A DNA stretch of 64,000 nucleotides from Nocardioides islandensis (GCF_015352455.1 NZ_JADKPN010000009.1:124001-188000), one strand, 5' to 3'. Positions 18,075 through 28,369 are shown, numbered from the stretch's first letter. The notes: generated from the letters alone by a model not told the origin. Made by a program: numbers and translations.

Positions 18075-18109
18075 GCTTCCAGCGTGGTCGCGCGCCGAGG
18101 CCGGTGGCA

Positions 18110-18145
18110 GAGCCCAAGGGCCCCGGAGGGACGGACCATCGGCAC
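18110..18145 (-). promoter_or_regulatory. Tandem DosR-like boxes (ABC exporter)
   Basis: GAGCCCAAGGGCCCC (18110-18124; minus strand GGGGCCCTTGGGCTC) and CGGACCATCGGCAC (18132-18145), 22 bp apart, upstream of the ABC operon read on the minus strand. Confidence 0.5.
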
Positions 18146-18167
18146 GTTCAGGTGCTGGAGTCAGCAG

Positions 18168-18461
18168 TCAACGCCGGTGCTCCAGGCGCCGGACCTCTCG
18201 TTCGATCCTGCGCTCGGACACCGCGTCGTCGGAGTAGGCGTCCCAGCCGTTCATGACCACGCCGATGCCCCAGAACACGATGACGAACACCGGCCAGAAG
18301 AACCCGCCGGAGTTGGTCGTCGCCCAGGTGACCACCAGCGCGGTGTTCACCAGCAGGTAGACCGCGACGTGACGGTGGAAGTCACGCCGCTTCTTGAGCA
18401 CGGCGATGGCCTCCTCGCGGAGCCCCGTCGACGTCTCGTTCTCGTTCTCGATCTCACTCAT
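18168..18461 (-). CDS. 2TM-domain protein
   Basis: 97 aa. An acidic N-terminus is followed by the basic segment VLKKRRDFHRHVAVYLLVN, TM1, a short TTNSGGFFWP loop, TM2 VFVIVFWGIGVVMNGWDAY and a basic tail ending RIEREVRRLEHR. This is the 2TM domain family (PF13239), found alone or fused to sensor kinases. Role unknown. GAGAGGTG lies before ATG 18461. It probably shares an operon with the 126-aa membrane protein 38 bases upstream. Confidence 0.78.
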   Translation of the reverse strand: MSEIENENETSTGLREEAIAVLKKRRDFHRHVAVYLLVNTALVVTWATTNSGGFFWPVFVIVFWGIGVVMNGWDAYSDDAVSERRIEREVRRLEHRR

Positions 18462-18499
18462 CTCGATCACCTCTCGATTCCCTGTGGTCCCGGCGAGAG

Positions 18500-18880
18500 T
18501 CACCGGGCGACCTCGGCCGGGCGGTGCCAGTGCACGGCCCCGGTGTGGTCGACGAGCTTGACCACCCAGACCAGGGCCATCGAGGCCATGAACGCGGCCA
18601 GCAGCGCGTCGGCCATGGCGGAGTCCGAGAGCTCGTAGGCAGCCACGCCCAGCCCGAGGCTGAGGACGGCCGAGGCCGTCTCGGCCTTGCCGGCCCGGTC
18701 GATGGCGTCTCCGCGCCACAGCACGAGGAACGCGACGGCGCCGAGCACCAGGCCGGTGCCGGCCATGCCGCGCTGGTCCTCGATCGGGGGCATCTCTCCG
18801 CGCAGGAGGTAGCCGACGTACGGCACCGCGACCGCGGCGATCAGGAGGCTGGCGAACAGGTCCTTCCGGTGGAGCCTCAT
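18500..18880 (-). CDS. Four-TM membrane protein of unknown function
   Basis: 126 aa with four predicted membrane helices (for example FASLLIAAVAVPYVGYLL and LVLGAVAFLVLWRG) and a His-containing tail VDHTGAVHWHRP. No family recognised. GAGAGGTG precedes ATG 18880, whereas the longer open frame upstream is low-complexity. It is the first gene of a two-gene operon, divergent from aldolase; a degenerate box lies 53 bases upstream. Confidence 0.65.
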   Translation of the reverse strand: MRLHRKDLFASLLIAAVAVPYVGYLLRGEMPPIEDQRGMAGTGLVLGAVAFLVLWRGDAIDRAGKAETASAVLSLGLGVAAYELSDSAMADALLAAFMASMALVWVVKLVDHTGAVHWHRPAEVAR

Positions 18881-18932
18881 GGGACACCTCTCTTCCCGAC
18901 TCCATCCTGGTGGCGGCGCGCGCCGGCCGGCA

Positions 18933-18990
18933 GAGGCTCGAGTCGTGGGCGCTGCAGCCGATCGTCCCGCCGGCTCGGGACCTCCGCCCG
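18933..18990. promoter_or_regulatory. Degenerate DosR-like boxes in a divergent promoter
   Basis: GAGGCTCGAGTCGT (18933-18946) is at the usual distance from the leftward membrane-protein gene, and GGGACCTCCGCCCG (18977-18990) lies 90 bases before the rightward aldolase gene. Both are weaker than other boxes in the window. Confidence 0.3.
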
Positions 18991-19080
18991 CGGCGCGGCG
19001 CCCCCTCGAGGCGGCAGCATGGCGAGGAGGCGCGACGAGCGCGCCGACGACGTGCCGAAGACCCACGCGAAGGAGTGACG

Positions 19081-20103
19081 ATGACACACCAGTCCATGGA
19101 CCACACCGCCGCGGCCCTGGTCGCGCCCGGCAAGGGCATCCTGGCCGCCGACGAGAGCACACCCACGATGGCGAAGCGGCTCTCCGCCATCGGCCTGGAG
19201 TCGACCGAGCCGAGACGCCGGGAGTACCGCGAGCTGCTGTTCACCACCGTGGGCCTGTCCGAGTACGTCAGCGGCGTCATCCTCTTCGACGAGACGATCC
19301 GCCAGCGGACCACCGACGGCCGGCCGTTCGCCGACGTCCTGAGCTCGGCGGGACTGATCCCGGGGATCAAGGTCGACGCCGGGACCAAGCCGCTCGCGGC
19401 GTTCCCGGACGAGGTCGTCACCGACGGGCTCGACGGGTTACGGGACCGGTTCGAGGAGTACGCCGAGCTGGGCGCCCGGTTCGCCAAGTGGCGCGCCGTG
19501 CTGCGCATCGGCGAGGGCCGCCCGACGCCGACCTGCATCGAGGCCAACGCGCACGCGCTGGCCCGGTACGCCGCGCTGGCCCAGGAGGTCGGACTGACCC
19601 CCGTCGTCGAGCCCGAGGTGCTGATGGACGGCTCGCACACCGTCGAGCGGTGCGCCGAGGTCACCACCGAGGTGCTGCGCGCCGTGTACGACCAGCTCGC
19701 GCGGCACCGGGTCCGGTTGGAGGCCACCCTGCTCAAGCCCAACATGGTGCTCCCGGGCAGTGACTGCCCCGAGCAGGCCGACGACGAGCGGATCGCCCTG
19801 ATGACGGTCGAGGTGCTCCGGCGGGCGGTCCCGGCCGCCGTACCCGGCATCGTGTTCCTGTCCGGCGGCCAGTCCGACGAGCAGGCCACCACCCGGCTGG
19901 ACGCGATCAACCGGCACGTACCTCAGCCGTGGGAGCTCAGCTTCTCCTTCGGCCGCGCGCTCCAGGCGCCCGTGCTGCGCGCCTGGGCGGGCGAGGAGGC
20001 CAACCGCTCGGCCGCGCAGGCCGCCCTGCTGCATCGGGCGGGCCTCAACAGCGCGGCGAGGTACGGCAGCTACCGCCCGGAGATGGAGACGGTGCGCGCC
20101 TGA
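19081..20103 (+). CDS. Class I fructose-bisphosphate aldolase
   Basis: 340 aa. Conserved segments of the Schiff-base aldolase family are GKGILAADESTPTM, GVILFDETI, PGIKVDAGTKPL and the active-site strand LEATLLKPNMVLPG, whose Lys forms the Schiff base. LSGGQSDEQAT and ELSFSFGRALQ close the barrel. It cleaves fructose-1,6-bisphosphate to two triose phosphates without a metal, which suits iron-limited or redox-stressed conditions. GAAGGAG precedes ATG 19081; the upstream in-frame sequence is not coding-like. With the GAPDH at 34709 it supplies glycolytic steps inside the island. Confidence 0.93.
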   Translation: MTHQSMDHTAAALVAPGKGILAADESTPTMAKRLSAIGLESTEPRRREYRELLFTTVGLSEYVSGVILFDETIRQRTTDGRPFADVLSSAGLIPGIKVDAGTKPLAAFPDEVVTDGLDGLRDRFEEYAELGARFAKWRAVLRIGEGRPTPTCIEANAHALARYAALAQEVGLTPVVEPEVLMDGSHTVERCAEVTTEVLRAVYDQLARHRVRLEATLLKPNMVLPGSDCPEQADDERIALMTVEVLRRAVPAAVPGIVFLSGGQSDEQATTRLDAINRHVPQPWELSFSFGRALQAPVLRAWAGEEANRSAAQAALLHRAGLNSAARYGSYRPEMETVRA

Positions 20104-20112
20104 CCGCGCGAC

Positions 20113-20841
20113 TCAGCCGACGCGGTCCCAGCCGCGCCGCGGCCGGTGGCTGCCGAGCTGCCGGTCGTCGCGGCTGCGGTAGACGATATAGGGGCGGGTG
20201 AGGTAGCCCACGGGCGCGCTGAAGACGTGCACGAGCCGGGTGAAGGGCCAGAGCGCGAAGAGCCCGAACGCGACGAGGGCGTGGAGCCGGAAGCCCAGCG
20301 GCGCGTCCGCCATCAGGGACGCGTCGGGCCGGAAGGCGAGGAACGAGCGGTACCAGACCGAGACGCCCTCGCGGTAGTTGTACTCCCGGCCGAACGTCAT
20401 GATCGACCCGGCGACGGTGTTCCACATGCCGAGCACGATCACGGCCGCCAGGAAGGCGTACATCACCTTGTCCATGCGCGTCGTCGCGGAGAAGACCGGG
20501 CCGACGGTCCGGCGGCGGTAGACCAGGATCGCCATGCCCACCACCGCCATCAACCCCGCGACGAGGCCGCCCGCCACCGCCGCCACGTGGTAGGTCTCGT
20601 GGCTGATGCCCAACGCGTCGGTCCACGACTGCGGGACGAGCAGGCCGACGACGTGACCTCCCACGACGCCCAGCATTCCGAAGTGGAAGAGCGGGGAACC
20701 GAGCCGCAGGAGCCGGTCCTCGTACAGCTGGGAGGAGCGGGTGGTCCAGCCGAACTTGTCGTAGCGGTAGCGCCAGAAGTGCCCGACGACGAAGGTCGCG
20801 AGGCAGAGGTAGGGAACGATGACCCAGAGGAAGGCGTCCAT
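20113..20841 (-). CDS. narI: Respiratory nitrate reductase, gamma subunit (cytochrome b)
   Basis: 242 aa with five membrane helices. Heme-ligand histidines lie in PLFHFGMLGVVGGHVVGL and in FRLHALVAFGLFALW followed by LVHVFSAPVGY, the two His pairs that carry the b hemes in NarI. It takes electrons from quinol and passes them to NarH. It is last in narKGHJI and begins 2 bases after narJ ends. The C-terminal tail is basic and ends near the convergent aldolase stop. Confidence 0.95.
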   Translation of the reverse strand: MDAFLWVIVPYLCLATFVVGHFWRYRYDKFGWTTRSSQLYEDRLLRLGSPLFHFGMLGVVGGHVVGLLVPQSWTDALGISHETYHVAAVAGGLVAGLMAVVGMAILVYRRRTVGPVFSATTRMDKVMYAFLAAVIVLGMWNTVAGSIMTFGREYNYREGVSVWYRSFLAFRPDASLMADAPLGFRLHALVAFGLFALWPFTRLVHVFSAPVGYLTRPYIVYRSRDDRQLGSHRPRRGWDRVG

Positions 20842-20843
20842 CG

Positions 20844-21545
20844 TCAGCGGCCTCCTGGGAACGACGGCATCGGCAGCGGCACGACCGTGGAGGCATCGGG
20901 CCGCGCCGGGCCGGGGTCGAACGCCGGTGTGGCGTAGGGGGTGAGTCCGACCTCCTCCTCGGGTGGCCCCTCGGCCGCCAGTCGGCGGACGGCCGCCATC
21001 TCGTCCCCTCGCAACGGCGGCAGCGTGGCGGTGACCGACTCGACGGCGCCCGCCCACCGCGATCCGGTCTCGGTGAGCGAGATCCGCAGCAGCTCGAGAC
21101 CCGCCCGGTGGTCGAGCATCAGCTGCCGGCCACGCACCTGGTCGATCGTGGCGGCGTACTCGAGGACCACGCACAGGTGGTCGGGCAGCTCCTGCTCGGT
21201 GACCTCGAACCCGGAGTCCAGGTAGGTCTGCTTGAACCGCAGGAGCGCGGCGCCACGCTTGCGGGTGTCGCCGTGGGCGAAGTAGGTGAGGAACAGGGTG
21301 TGCCGGCGCCGGCTGTCGAACGTCTCCACGTAGTCGGCCTCCAGCGTGGCCAGCGGCGTCTCCTCGAGAGTCGCCACGACGGCCCTCAGTGGCGCTCCGA
21401 CCGGCGGCGGCAGCGCGTACGACGCCTGCCTGACCAGTCCAAGCCGGTCCACGAGCGCCCGGTCCGGGTAGTCCAGCAGGAGAGAGGCGGACTGCCAGGC
21501 GAGGCTCAGCTGTGCCGGGGTGAGCCGGCGCGGCCCTCGCCTCAT
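20844..21545 (-). CDS. narJ: Nitrate reductase molybdenum-cofactor assembly chaperone
   Basis: 233 aa, all-helical NarJ/TorD family protein with AWQSASLLLDYPD at the start, LEADYVETFDSRRRHTLFLTYF and the TRKRGAALLRFKQTY helix. It is needed to insert the Mo cofactor and FS0 cluster into NarG. ATG 21545 overlaps the narH stop (ATGA) and has GGAGGTGGAGG upstream. The C-terminal 40 residues are Pro/Glu-rich and probably disordered. Confidence 0.93.
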   Translation of the reverse strand: MRRGPRRLTPAQLSLAWQSASLLLDYPDRALVDRLGLVRQASYALPPPVGAPLRAVVATLEETPLATLEADYVETFDSRRRHTLFLTYFAHGDTRKRGAALLRFKQTYLDSGFEVTEQELPDHLCVVLEYAATIDQVRGRQLMLDHRAGLELLRISLTETGSRWAGAVESVTATLPPLRGDEMAAVRRLAAEGPPEEEVGLTPYATPAFDPGPARPDASTVVPLPMPSFPGGR

Positions 21546-23215
21546 CGGTCCTCCACCTCCTCGGCGGGCGGGCCGGGGGGCCTCGGTGGGAACAGACCAC
21601 TGGGAGCTCCCTTGCCGTCCCAGTTCAGCAGGTTGACCCGCGAGGCCTTGTCCGACGGCCCAGCCAGGGTGTCGGAGGTCTGCCGGTCCTTGAGCATCTG
21701 GAAGTTCTCGACCGCGATGGGTGTCAGGGTGCCCGAGCCCTCGCCGAAGATCTCGGGATTCCCCCCTCCGTACTCCGAGACCGCGCACTCGGTGGCGATC
21801 TCCTCCAGCGAGTGCGCCTGCTCGGCGTGCGCCGGCGGGATCACGTAGCGCTCGTCGTACTTCGCGATGGCCAGGAGGCGGTACATGTCGTACATGTCCT
21901 CCTCGCTCATGCCGACCGCAGCCGGGATCGAGGCGTCGGGGTCGCGGCCCAGGTTGATGTCGCGCATGTAGGAGCGCATCGCGGCGAGCTTCTTGAGCAC
22001 CCCGTCGACCGGGACCGTGTCACCGGCCGTGAACAGCTCGGCGAGGTACTCGACCGGGATCCGCAGCGCGTCGATGGCCGCGAAGAGGTTGCCGGTGTCC
22101 TCGGCGTCCTCGCCGGTCTCGCGGACCACGTCGATGACCGGTGACAGCGGAGGGATGTACCAGACCATCGGCATCGTGCGGTACTCCGGGTGCAGGGGTA
22201 GGGCGACCCGGTAGGTGTTGATCAAGGCGTGGATCGGCGAGCGCTGTGCGGCGTCGATCCAGTCGCGCGGGATGCCGTCCCGCTCGGCGGCGCGAACGAC
22301 CTCCGGGTCGTGGGGGTCCAGCAGCAGCGATCGCTGGGCCTCGTAGAGGTCGTGCTCGTCGGGGGTCGAGGCGGCCTCGAGCACCCGGTCGGCGTCGTAC
22401 AGGATCAGGCCGATGTAGCGCAGGCGGCCGACGCAGGTCTCCGCGCAGACCGTCGGCAGGCCGACCTCGACGCGCGGGAAGCAGAAGGTGCACTTCTCGG
22501 CCTTGCCGGTCTTGTGGTTGAAGTAGACCTTCTTGTACGGGCAGCCGGACACGCACATCCGCCAGCCCCGGCAGCGGTCCTGGTCGACGAGGACGATGCC
22601 GTCCTCGGCCCGCTTGTAGATCGCGCCGCTGGGACAGGACGCGGCGCACGACGGGTTCAGGCAGTGCTCGCAGATCCGCGGGAGGTAGAACATGAAGGTC
22701 TGCTCGAACTCGAACCTGACCTTCTCCGCGATCTTGGCCAGCATCGGGTCGTGCTTCTCGGTGGCCGCCGACCCGCCGAGGTTGTCGTCCCAGTTCGAGG
22801 ACCACTCGATCTTCATGTCCCGCCCCGAGATCAGCGACTTCGGCCGCGCGACCGGCGTGTGCTCCTGGGCCGGGGCGTCGGTCAGCGTGGCGTAGTCGTA
22901 GGTCCAGGGCTCGTAGTAGTCCGTGATCGACGGCAGCTTGGGGTTGGAGAAGATCGTCGCCAGCTTGCGCCACCGGCCGCCCGCCTTGAGCGAGAGTCGA
23001 CCGCGCTTGTTGAGCGTCCAGCCCCCCTTCCACTGCTCCTGGTCCTCGTAGCGACGCGGGTAGCCCTGGCCGGGCCGGGTCTCCACGTTGTTGAACCAGA
23101 CGTACTCCGTGCCGGTCCGGTTGGTCCACGCCTGCTTGCAGGTCACCGAGCAGGTGTGGCAGCCGATGCACTTGTCGAGGTTCATCACCATCGCCATCTG
23201 GGCCATCACGCGCAT
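21542..23215 (-). CDS. narH: Respiratory nitrate reductase, beta subunit
   Basis: 557 aa. Four cysteine groups bind Fe-S clusters: CIGCHTCSVTCKQ, CEHCLNPSCAASCP, CRGWRMCVSGCP (Trp in place of one Cys, the [3Fe-4S] site of NarH) and CTFCFPR followed by CAETC. It relays electrons from NarI hemes to NarG. Start at ATG 23215; internal Met codons at residues 4, 7 and 9 or so are alternatives. One base separates it from the narG stop. Confidence 0.95.
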   Translation of the reverse strand: MRVMAQMAMVMNLDKCIGCHTCSVTCKQAWTNRTGTEYVWFNNVETRPGQGYPRRYEDQEQWKGGWTLNKRGRLSLKAGGRWRKLATIFSNPKLPSITDYYEPWTYDYATLTDAPAQEHTPVARPKSLISGRDMKIEWSSNWDDNLGGSAATEKHDPMLAKIAEKVRFEFEQTFMFYLPRICEHCLNPSCAASCPSGAIYKRAEDGIVLVDQDRCRGWRMCVSGCPYKKVYFNHKTGKAEKCTFCFPRVEVGLPTVCAETCVGRLRYIGLILYDADRVLEAASTPDEHDLYEAQRSLLLDPHDPEVVRAAERDGIPRDWIDAAQRSPIHALINTYRVALPLHPEYRTMPMVWYIPPLSPVIDVVRETGEDAEDTGNLFAAIDALRIPVEYLAELFTAGDTVPVDGVLKKLAAMRSYMRDINLGRDPDASIPAAVGMSEEDMYDMYRLLAIAKYDERYVIPPAHAEQAHSLEEIATECAVSEYGGGNPEIFGEGSGTLTPIAVENFQMLKDRQTSDTLAGPSDKASRVNLLNWDGKGAPSGLFPPRPPGPPAEEVEDR

Positions 23216-23216
23216 G

Positions 23217-26200
23217 TCAGTACTCCACGTCCTGCGAACGGCGACGGATGACGGTGACCTCGTCGCGTTGGTTGCCCGTGGGCCCGAGGTAGTTGAAGGC
23301 GAAGGACAGCTGGGCGTAGCCGCCGATCAGGTGGCTGGGCTTGACCAGGATCCGGGTCAGCGAGTTGTGGATGCCGCCGCGCTTGCCGGAGGTCTCGGCG
23401 ATGGGCACGTCGATGAGCCGGTCCTGGGCGTGGTGCATGTAGACCGTGCCCTCGGGCATCCGGTGGGACACGATGGCGCGAGCGACGACGACGCCGTTGC
23501 GGTTGACCGCCTCGACCCAGTCGTTGTCCGCGACGCCGACCTTCGCGGCGTCCTGGTCACTCATCCAGATCGTCTGGCCACCCCGCGACAGCGACAGCAT
23601 GAACAGGTTGTCCTGGTACTCCGAGTGGATGGACCACTTGTTGTGGGGCGTGAGGTACCGAACGGTCACGCCCAGCTCTCCCACGTCACCGACGTCGGGC
23701 TCGGCGAAGAGCGCGCCCATGTTCAGGGGCGGGCGGTAGACGGGCAACCCCTCGCCCAGCTCCGACATCCAGTCGTGGTCGAGGTAGAAGTGCTGCCGGC
23801 CGGTCAGGGTGTGCCAGGGCTTGAGCCGCTCGACGTTGATGGTGAACGGCGAGTAGCGGCGACCCCCGGTCTCCGAGCCGGACCACTCCGGCGACGTGAT
23901 GACCGGCACCGGCGCGGCCTGGGTGTCGGCGAAGGTGATCTGCTTGCCCTCGTGCTCGGCCGCCAGGTCGTGCAGGAGGGTGCCGGTGCGCTTCTCCAGG
24001 GTCTTGAAGCCCTGGGTGGCGAGGTGTGACCGTTCGTGGTGCCGGAAAGGGCGAGGATCGCCTCGCAGGCGTGGACGTCGCGCTGCAGCGACGGGCGGCC
24101 GTCAGCCGCCCCGCCACGGATCGTGCCGTTCTTGTGCCGCAGGTAGTCGATGGAGGCGGTCACGTCGTAGGTGACGCCCTTCGTCGTCGTACCGAGCGTG
24201 TCGAGGAGCGGACCGAGCGCCTGCATCTGTGCGCCGACGGCGGCGTAGTCGCGCTCCACCACGACGAGCTTCGGCATGGTGACGCCCGGGACGGGGTCGC
24301 ACTCGCCGTGCTTCCAGTCGCGGACCACGCCGTGCGGGTTGGCCATCGCGTCGGGGGTGTCGTGCAGCAGGGGCACCGCCACCACGTCCGTGCGCGTGCC
24401 GAGGTGCGTGGCGGCCAGCTCGCTGAACTTCGTCGCGATCGTCTGCCAGGCGTCCCAGTCGGTGCGGGTCTGCCACGGCGGGGCGATGGCGGGGTTGAAG
24501 GAGTGGATGAACGGGTGCATGTCGGTGGTGTTGAGGTCGTGCTTCTCGTACCACGTGGCGGCCGGGAGCACGACGTCGGAGAAGATCGTCGTGCTGGTCT
24601 GCCGGAAGTCCAGGCTGAGCAGCAGGTCGAGCTTCCCTTCCGGCGCCTCGTCGTGCCACTCGACCTCACGCGGCCGCTGGCTGCCGGACGCCTCGCTCGC
24701 GCGCAGCGAGCTGTCGGTGCCGAGCAGGTGCTTGAGGAAGTACTCGTTGCCCTTGCCCGAGGAGCCGAGGAGGTTGGCGCGCCAGATCGCGAGCACGCGC
24801 GGGAAGTTCTCGGGTGCGTCCGGATCCTCCGCCGCGAACCGCAGGTCACCGGACCGCAGCTGGTCCACCACGTGGTCGGCCACCGGCCGGCCGGCCTCGG
24901 CCGCCTCGTCGGCCAGCCCCAGCGGGTTGCGGTTGAACGTGGGGTACGTCGGCATCCACCCCATCCGGGCGCTCTTGGCGATGACGTCGGCGGTGCTCAA
25001 GCCGTCGAACCTGCCGCTGCCGGTCGTCGCCGAGACGGTGTCGGCGGAGAAGGTGTCGTAGCGGAACTGGTCGGTGTGCAGGTACCAGTACGCCGTGTGG
25101 ATCATCTGCCGAGGAGGACGCCTCCAGTCCAGGCCGAAAGCGAGCTGGGCCCACCCCGTGACCGGGCGGCACTTCTCCTGGCCCACGTAGTGCGCCCAGC
25201 CACCGCCGTTGACACCCTGGCACCCGGTGAGCGTCGTGAGCCCCAGGAAGCCGCGGTAGATCGTGTCGGAGTGGAACCAGTGGTTGGTGCCCGCGCCCAT
25301 CAGGATCATCGAGCGCCCGCGGGACTCCTCGGCGTTCTGCGCGAACTCGCGGGCGATCCGCGCGGCGGCCCCGGCAGGCACACCGGTGATCGACTCCTGC
25401 CAGGCAGGGGTGTACGGCGCCGTCGCGTCCTCGTACGACGTCGCGTAGTCACCACCGAGGCCGGTCCGCCCCACGCCGTACTGCGCGAGCATCAGGTCGT
25501 AGACCGTGGTGACCAGCCGGTCACCGATCCTGCGCACCGGCACGTCACGGCGCAGCGACCCAGGGGTCCCGTCGACGTCGTCGAACCGCGGGAGCTCCAC
25601 CGCCACGGTCTCGGCGCCGTCGTCGAGCAGGGTCAGCAACGGGTCCACCTCGCCCAGGTCGAGGTTCCACTTCCCCGCTCCGGCGTCTCCGAACCGATGT
25701 CCGAGCGCGCCGTTGGGCACCACGGGCTCACCGGTCCGCGCGTCGACCAGCACCGTCAGGAAGTGGGCGTTCTCCCGGCCCGCGTCGGCCGGCAGGTCGG
25801 CGGCGGTGAGGAACTTGCCGGCCCGGTGGGTGACCCCGTCGGAACCGATGTCGAGGGTGACCAGGAAGGGCAGGTCGGTGTAGCGCTTCGTGTAGTCGAC
25901 GAAGTACGGCGTCGGCCGGTCGACGAAGAACTCCTGGAGGATCACGTGGCCCATCGCCATCGCCAGCGCGCCGTCGGTGCCCGGTCTGATGGCCAGCCAC
26001 TCGTCGGCGAACTTCACGTTGTCGGCGTAGTCCGGTGAGACCACGACGACCTTCTGCCCGCGGTAGCGCGCCTCGGTCATCCAGTGCGCGTCCGGTGTCC
26101 GCGTGACCGGCACGTTGGAGCCCCACATGACCAGGTAGCCGGCGTCCCACCAGTCGCCCGACTCCGGGACGTCGGTCTGGTCGCCGAACATCTGCGGCGA

Positions 26201-26947
26201 GGCGACCGGCAGGTCGGCGTACCAGTCGTAGAACGACAGCATCGAGCCGCCGATCAACGACGTGAACCGGGCACCCGACGCGTGGGAGACCATCGACATG
26301 GCCGGGATGGGTGAGAAGCCCGCGACCCGGTCCGGGCCCCAGGTCGCGATCGTGTGCACGTAGGCCGCCGCCACCAGCTCGGTGGCCTCGTCCCACGTCG
26401 CCCGGACCAGGCCGCCCTTGCCCCGGGCGGACTTGTAGGCCCTGGCACGCTGCGGGTTGTCGACGATGTGGGCCCAGGCCCTGACAGGGTCGCCCCCGTG
26501 CTGCGACTTGGCCTCGCGGAACATCTGCAGCAGCACGCCACGGACGTACGGGTAGCGGATCCGCGTCGGCGAGTAGGTGTACCAGGAGAAGGCCGCACCG
26601 CGCGGGCAGCCGCGAGGCTCGTACTCCGGCCGGTCCGGGCCGGCCGACGGGTAGTCCGTCTGCTGGGTCTCCCAGGTGATGATCCCGTCCTTGACGTAGA
26701 CCTTCCACGAGCACGACCCGGTGCAGTTGACCCCGTGCGTGGAACGCACCACCTTGTCGTGGCTCCAGCGGTCGCGGTAGAAGTCGTCGGCCTGGCGGCC
26801 TCCGGTCTTGGTCAGGGTGCGGAGATCCGCGGAGACCTCACCTCTGGAGAAGAACCTCCTGGTGCGCACGAGGGCTTCGCTGAGCGCACCGTCCAGGCCG
26901 ACCTCGCGACTGCCGTTCTCACCTTCGGGCTGGGCCACTGTGCTCAC
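23217..26947 (-). CDS. narG: Respiratory nitrate reductase alpha subunit, interrupted by an apparent frameshift
   Basis: The GTG start at 26947 has GAGGAAGG upstream. His71, Cys75, Cys79 and Cys114 match the FS0-cluster spacing of NarG, and GYLVMWGSNVPVTRTPDAHW is a molybdopterin-guanine-dinucleotide contact. The reading frame is intact to about residue 974 (...EAILALSGTTNGH), then switches: from about 24023 downwards the expected LATQGFKTLEKRTGT... continues in another frame to the TGA at 23217. One missing base between 24024 and 24030 restores a protein of about 1243 aa, the normal NarG length. Flanking narH, narJ, narI and narK are intact, so either a recent mutation or a sequencing error is possible. 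Confidence 0.9.
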
Positions 26948-26996
26948 AAGCCTTCCTCGCGGTTGGAAACGGCTGCGCCGGACGTTACCCAGACGA

Positions 26997-28259
26997 TCAC
27001 CCTGGTTGAAGTGCTGCGTCGCCGCGCGTTCGCTCGGTGCTCCGGACGATGGTCAGCGTCAGCGCCAGGGCCAAGGCCGCGGTGACCGACAGCAGCCAGA
27101 GGCCGAGCGCGTAGGAGTCGGTGCGTCCGTAGATGTAGCCCATGAGCAGGGGCGGCACGAAGCCGCCGAAGCCGCCGGCTGCGCCCACCAGGCCGGTGAC
27201 TCCTCCGACGCGGGCCGGGTCGGTCACCCTCGCGATCAGGGCGAAGGTGGCGCCACTGCCGCAGCCCAGGGCCGCGGCCATGGACAAGAAGGCTGCCGCT
27301 CCCAGGGTGTCGACGGGGGGGCGGCCGGCCGCGACGGCGGCGTCGAGGGCGGCGTCGAGCACGACGACGCCGTAGCCGGCGGCGAGCACCGGGATCGGGC
27401 CCAACCGGTCCGACAGCCAGCCGCCCACCGGCCTCATGACCACGGCGACCACAACGAACCCGGCCATCCGGTTCGCGGCTCCCGTCGGGCTCAGGCCGTA
27501 CTCGGTCTTCAGGTAGGCGGGGAGGTAGACGGAGAAGGCGACGTACCCGCCGAACGCGACGGCGTACAGGATGCAGGCCTGCCACGTGATCGGCAGACGC
27601 GCGTTCGCCACCAGGCGGGTGGCCAGGCTCGTCGTCGGGACGACGCGTCCCGGAGCGTCGCGCAGCATGAGGGACGACACCACCACGTACACGGCGAGCG
27701 CCGCCGCGGTGATCAGGAACGGCGCCTTCTCCCCGACGTTGGTGAAGAGCTTGACGGTCGTGAGGGCGCTGATCGCGGTGCCGCCCATGCCGGCTCCGAA
27801 GATGCCGACGGCCAGCCCGCGCCGCTCGGGCGGGAACCAGGCGTTGACGAACGGGACGCCCACGGCGAACGCCGTTCCGCCGATCCCCAGGAAGAAGCCC
27901 CCGACCAGGATCAGCGCGTAGGAGTCCAGCGCGACGAACGCCAGGAACAGGATGGGCACGATCGTCGCCGCCGAGACGAGCGGGAACATGATGCGACCGC
28001 CGAAGCGATCGGTCAGCGCCCCGACGAGGATGCGTCCGAGCGAGCCGACCAGGACGGGAACGGCGACCATCAGGGCGACATCGGACTCGCTGAGGGTCCC
28101 CAACGTCCCCTTGTCGCGGAACAGCGGCCCGAGCGGACTGATCAGCGCCCACGCCCAGAAGTTGACCGCGAAGCCGATGGTGGCGAGGGCCAGCATCAGG
28201 GCGGGCGAGCGGTTCTCGGTCTCCTGCGATGTCGAGGTCCCGCGGGGGGTCGTGGACAT
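26997..28259 (-). CDS. narK: Nitrate/nitrite MFS transporter
   Basis: 420 aa, 12 TM. The nitrate signatures are visible in GTAFAVGVPFVNAWFPPER followed by GIFGAGMGGTA, and in the second half in GAAGGFGGFVPPLLMGY. It imports nitrate and/or exports nitrite for the reductase encoded 49 bases downstream; that arrangement makes one narKGHJI operon. ATG 28259 has GAAGGGA upstream. Two DosR-like boxes lie 65 bases upstream, the best regulatory match for the operon. Confidence 0.93.
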   Translation of the reverse strand: MSTTPRGTSTSQETENRSPALMLALATIGFAVNFWAWALISPLGPLFRDKGTLGTLSESDVALMVAVPVLVGSLGRILVGALTDRFGGRIMFPLVSAATIVPILFLAFVALDSYALILVGGFFLGIGGTAFAVGVPFVNAWFPPERRGLAVGIFGAGMGGTAISALTTVKLFTNVGEKAPFLITAAALAVYVVVSSLMLRDAPGRVVPTTSLATRLVANARLPITWQACILYAVAFGGYVAFSVYLPAYLKTEYGLSPTGAANRMAGFVVVAVVMRPVGGWLSDRLGPIPVLAAGYGVVVLDAALDAAVAAGRPPVDTLGAAAFLSMAAALGCGSGATFALIARVTDPARVGGVTGLVGAAGGFGGFVPPLLMGYIYGRTDSYALGLWLLSVTAALALALTLTIVRSTERTRGDAALQPG

Positions 28260-28323
28260 GGGATCCCTTCCAAGGTGTTCGTTCGGCCTACCACAGTCCA
28301 GCGGAGCCCCACGGACAGGGACA

Positions 28324-28360
28324 GGGACCTTCGGCCCTGGTCCGGCGGGACCTCGGATAC
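28324..28360 (-). promoter_or_regulatory. Tandem DosR-like boxes (narKGHJI)
   Basis: GGGACCTTCGGCCC (28324-28337) and GGGACCTCGGATAC (28347-28360), 23 bp apart, upstream of narK. The first is one of the best matches in the window. In M. tuberculosis narK2 is also a DosR target (established knowledge). Confidence 0.65.
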
Positions 28361-28369
28361 CTGGCTGCG

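Noticed and set aside
23804..24023. C-terminal tail of the upstream narG frame as a genuine NarG extension
   Set aside because: The Ser/Arg/Pro-rich sequence after the break is unlike NarG, whereas the other frame continues the conserved NarG sequence.
24026..26038. 670-codon plus-strand open frame over narG
   Set aside because: Antisense shadow of narG, with no family features.
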